Below, piece by piece: positions 63,632 through 64,000 of a DNA stretch of 64,000 bases (the stretch's first letter is position 1; the number at the start of each line of letters is the position of its first letter). The DNA comes from JBAYIE01 sp041665785. Lineage in GTDB: Bacteria; Bacteroidota; Bacteroidia; UKL13-3. The stretch is taken from assembly GCA_041665785.1 (NCBI GenBank), contig JBAYIE010000022.1, positions 1-64,000 of the forward strand, given 5' to 3'. A program made the position numbers and the translations under genes. The notes beneath the pieces are model-generated. The model saw nothing but the letters and a program-made list of their open reading frames with translations. It ran no database searches and was not told the DNA's origin.

Positions 63632-64000
63632 GCCGTCTCAAACAATGAGTTTACAAATTCCTTCTTATCAAAAAGCTGCAAATCGTCGATGCCTTCTCCC
63701 ACGCCGATATATTTTACCGGCACTTTCATCTGATCCGAGATACCAATAACCACGCCCCCTTTGGCAGTACCATCAAGTTTGGTCAGAGCCAGTGCATTTA
63801 CTTCTGTAGCTGTTGAAAATTGGCGTGCCTGTTCGAATGCATTCTGACCGGTAGAAGCATCCAGCACCAACAAAATTTCGTGCGGTGCGTCTGGAATCAC
63901 TTTGCTCATTACGCGCTTTATTTTCGACAATTCTGTCATCAGGTTTACTTTGTTGTGCAAGCGACCTGCCGTATCGATAATGACTACATCAGCTTTGTGA
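63628..64000 (-). CDS. ftsY: Signal recognition particle receptor FtsY (partial, 5' end outside window)
   Basis: The visible 124 residues are the C-terminal part of the SRP-type GTPase domain: DVVIIDTAGRLHNKVNLMTE (G3), TKLDGTAKGGVVIGI (G4), PVKYIGVGEGIDDLQLF and FVNSLFE at the end. FtsY receives ribosome-nascent chain complexes at the membrane. The gene enters from the right edge. Its stop overlaps the rimO start (ATGA), so rimO is co-translated. Confidence 0.96.
   Translation of the reverse strand, partial: HKADVVIIDTAGRLHNKVNLMTELSKIKRVMSKVIPDAPHEILLVLDASTGQNAFEQARQFSTATEVNALALTKLDGTAKGGVVIGISDQMKVPVKYIGVGEGIDDLQLFDKKEFVNSLFETA

Overview
The window is chromosomal DNA of a member of the Bacteroidota. 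The evidence is: six proteins with type IX secretion (T9SS) C-terminal sorting domains, TonB-dependent receptors paired with SusD-like-era lipoprotein families (DUF4249), choice-of-anchor domains, a GH3-type enzyme, bacillithiol synthesis (BshC), a zinc-less ribosomal protein L32, and repeated promoters of the Bacteroidota type (TTG, about 19-20 nt, TAnnTTTG). I cannot place it below phylum with confidence.

Layout. 1-1.9 kb (minus): start of an ATP synthase operon (AtpI-like protein, AtpB, partial AtpE). 2-9.3 kb (plus): DUF177, rpmF, plsX, fabH, accB, accC (translation and fatty-acid start), then miaA, terC, lipB. 9.3-9.6 kb: short hairpin repeats. 9.6-22.3 kb: GH3 enzyme, an unrecognised polytopic membrane protein, lgt, DUF4294, pepT, efp, lpxK, a T9SS choice-of-anchor B protein, a Spy-like protein, uvrB, and a PduO-type cobalamin adenosyltransferase. 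22.3-32 kb: TonB receptor plus DUF4249 lipoprotein, two alpha/beta hydrolases, a GNAT-like gene coupled to a 51-codon basic ORF, DUF1572, cdd, a saccharopine-dehydrogenase-like gene, and two overlapping methyltransferases. 32-33.6 kb: mtgA coupled to a secreted HEAMH protein.

33.7-39.3 kb holds the most distinctive locus. A well-formed cobalamin riboswitch leads a BtuB-like receptor, two T9SS-sorted proteins (DUF4465 and a second surface family), a BtuG-like beta-propeller lipoprotein and a small cysteine-rich DUF5522 protein. I read it as a vitamin B12 capture and import locus in which part of the surface machinery is exported by T9SS rather than as lipoproteins. Its product would feed the adenosyltransferase at 21.7 kb.

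39.3-51.7 kb is a surface-protein region: two very large tandem paralogous T9SS proteins, a perfect 18-bp-stem terminator, a choice-of-anchor L/OmpA fusion, and a convergent choice-of-anchor V T9SS protein. 51.7-64 kb returns to housekeeping: aroE, a small basic protein, speA-like decarboxylase, an MFS transporter, free-methionine-sulfoxide reductase, a small lipoprotein, tRNA-Leu and tRNA-Gly, mutS, a 0.7-kb repeat-rich gap, a TrmH-family methyltransferase, bshC, rimO and the 3' part of ftsY.

No CRISPR array, prophage, insertion sequence or rRNA gene was seen. Promoter calls rest on motif matching by eye. Domain calls rest on recognised sequence patterns, not on database searches.
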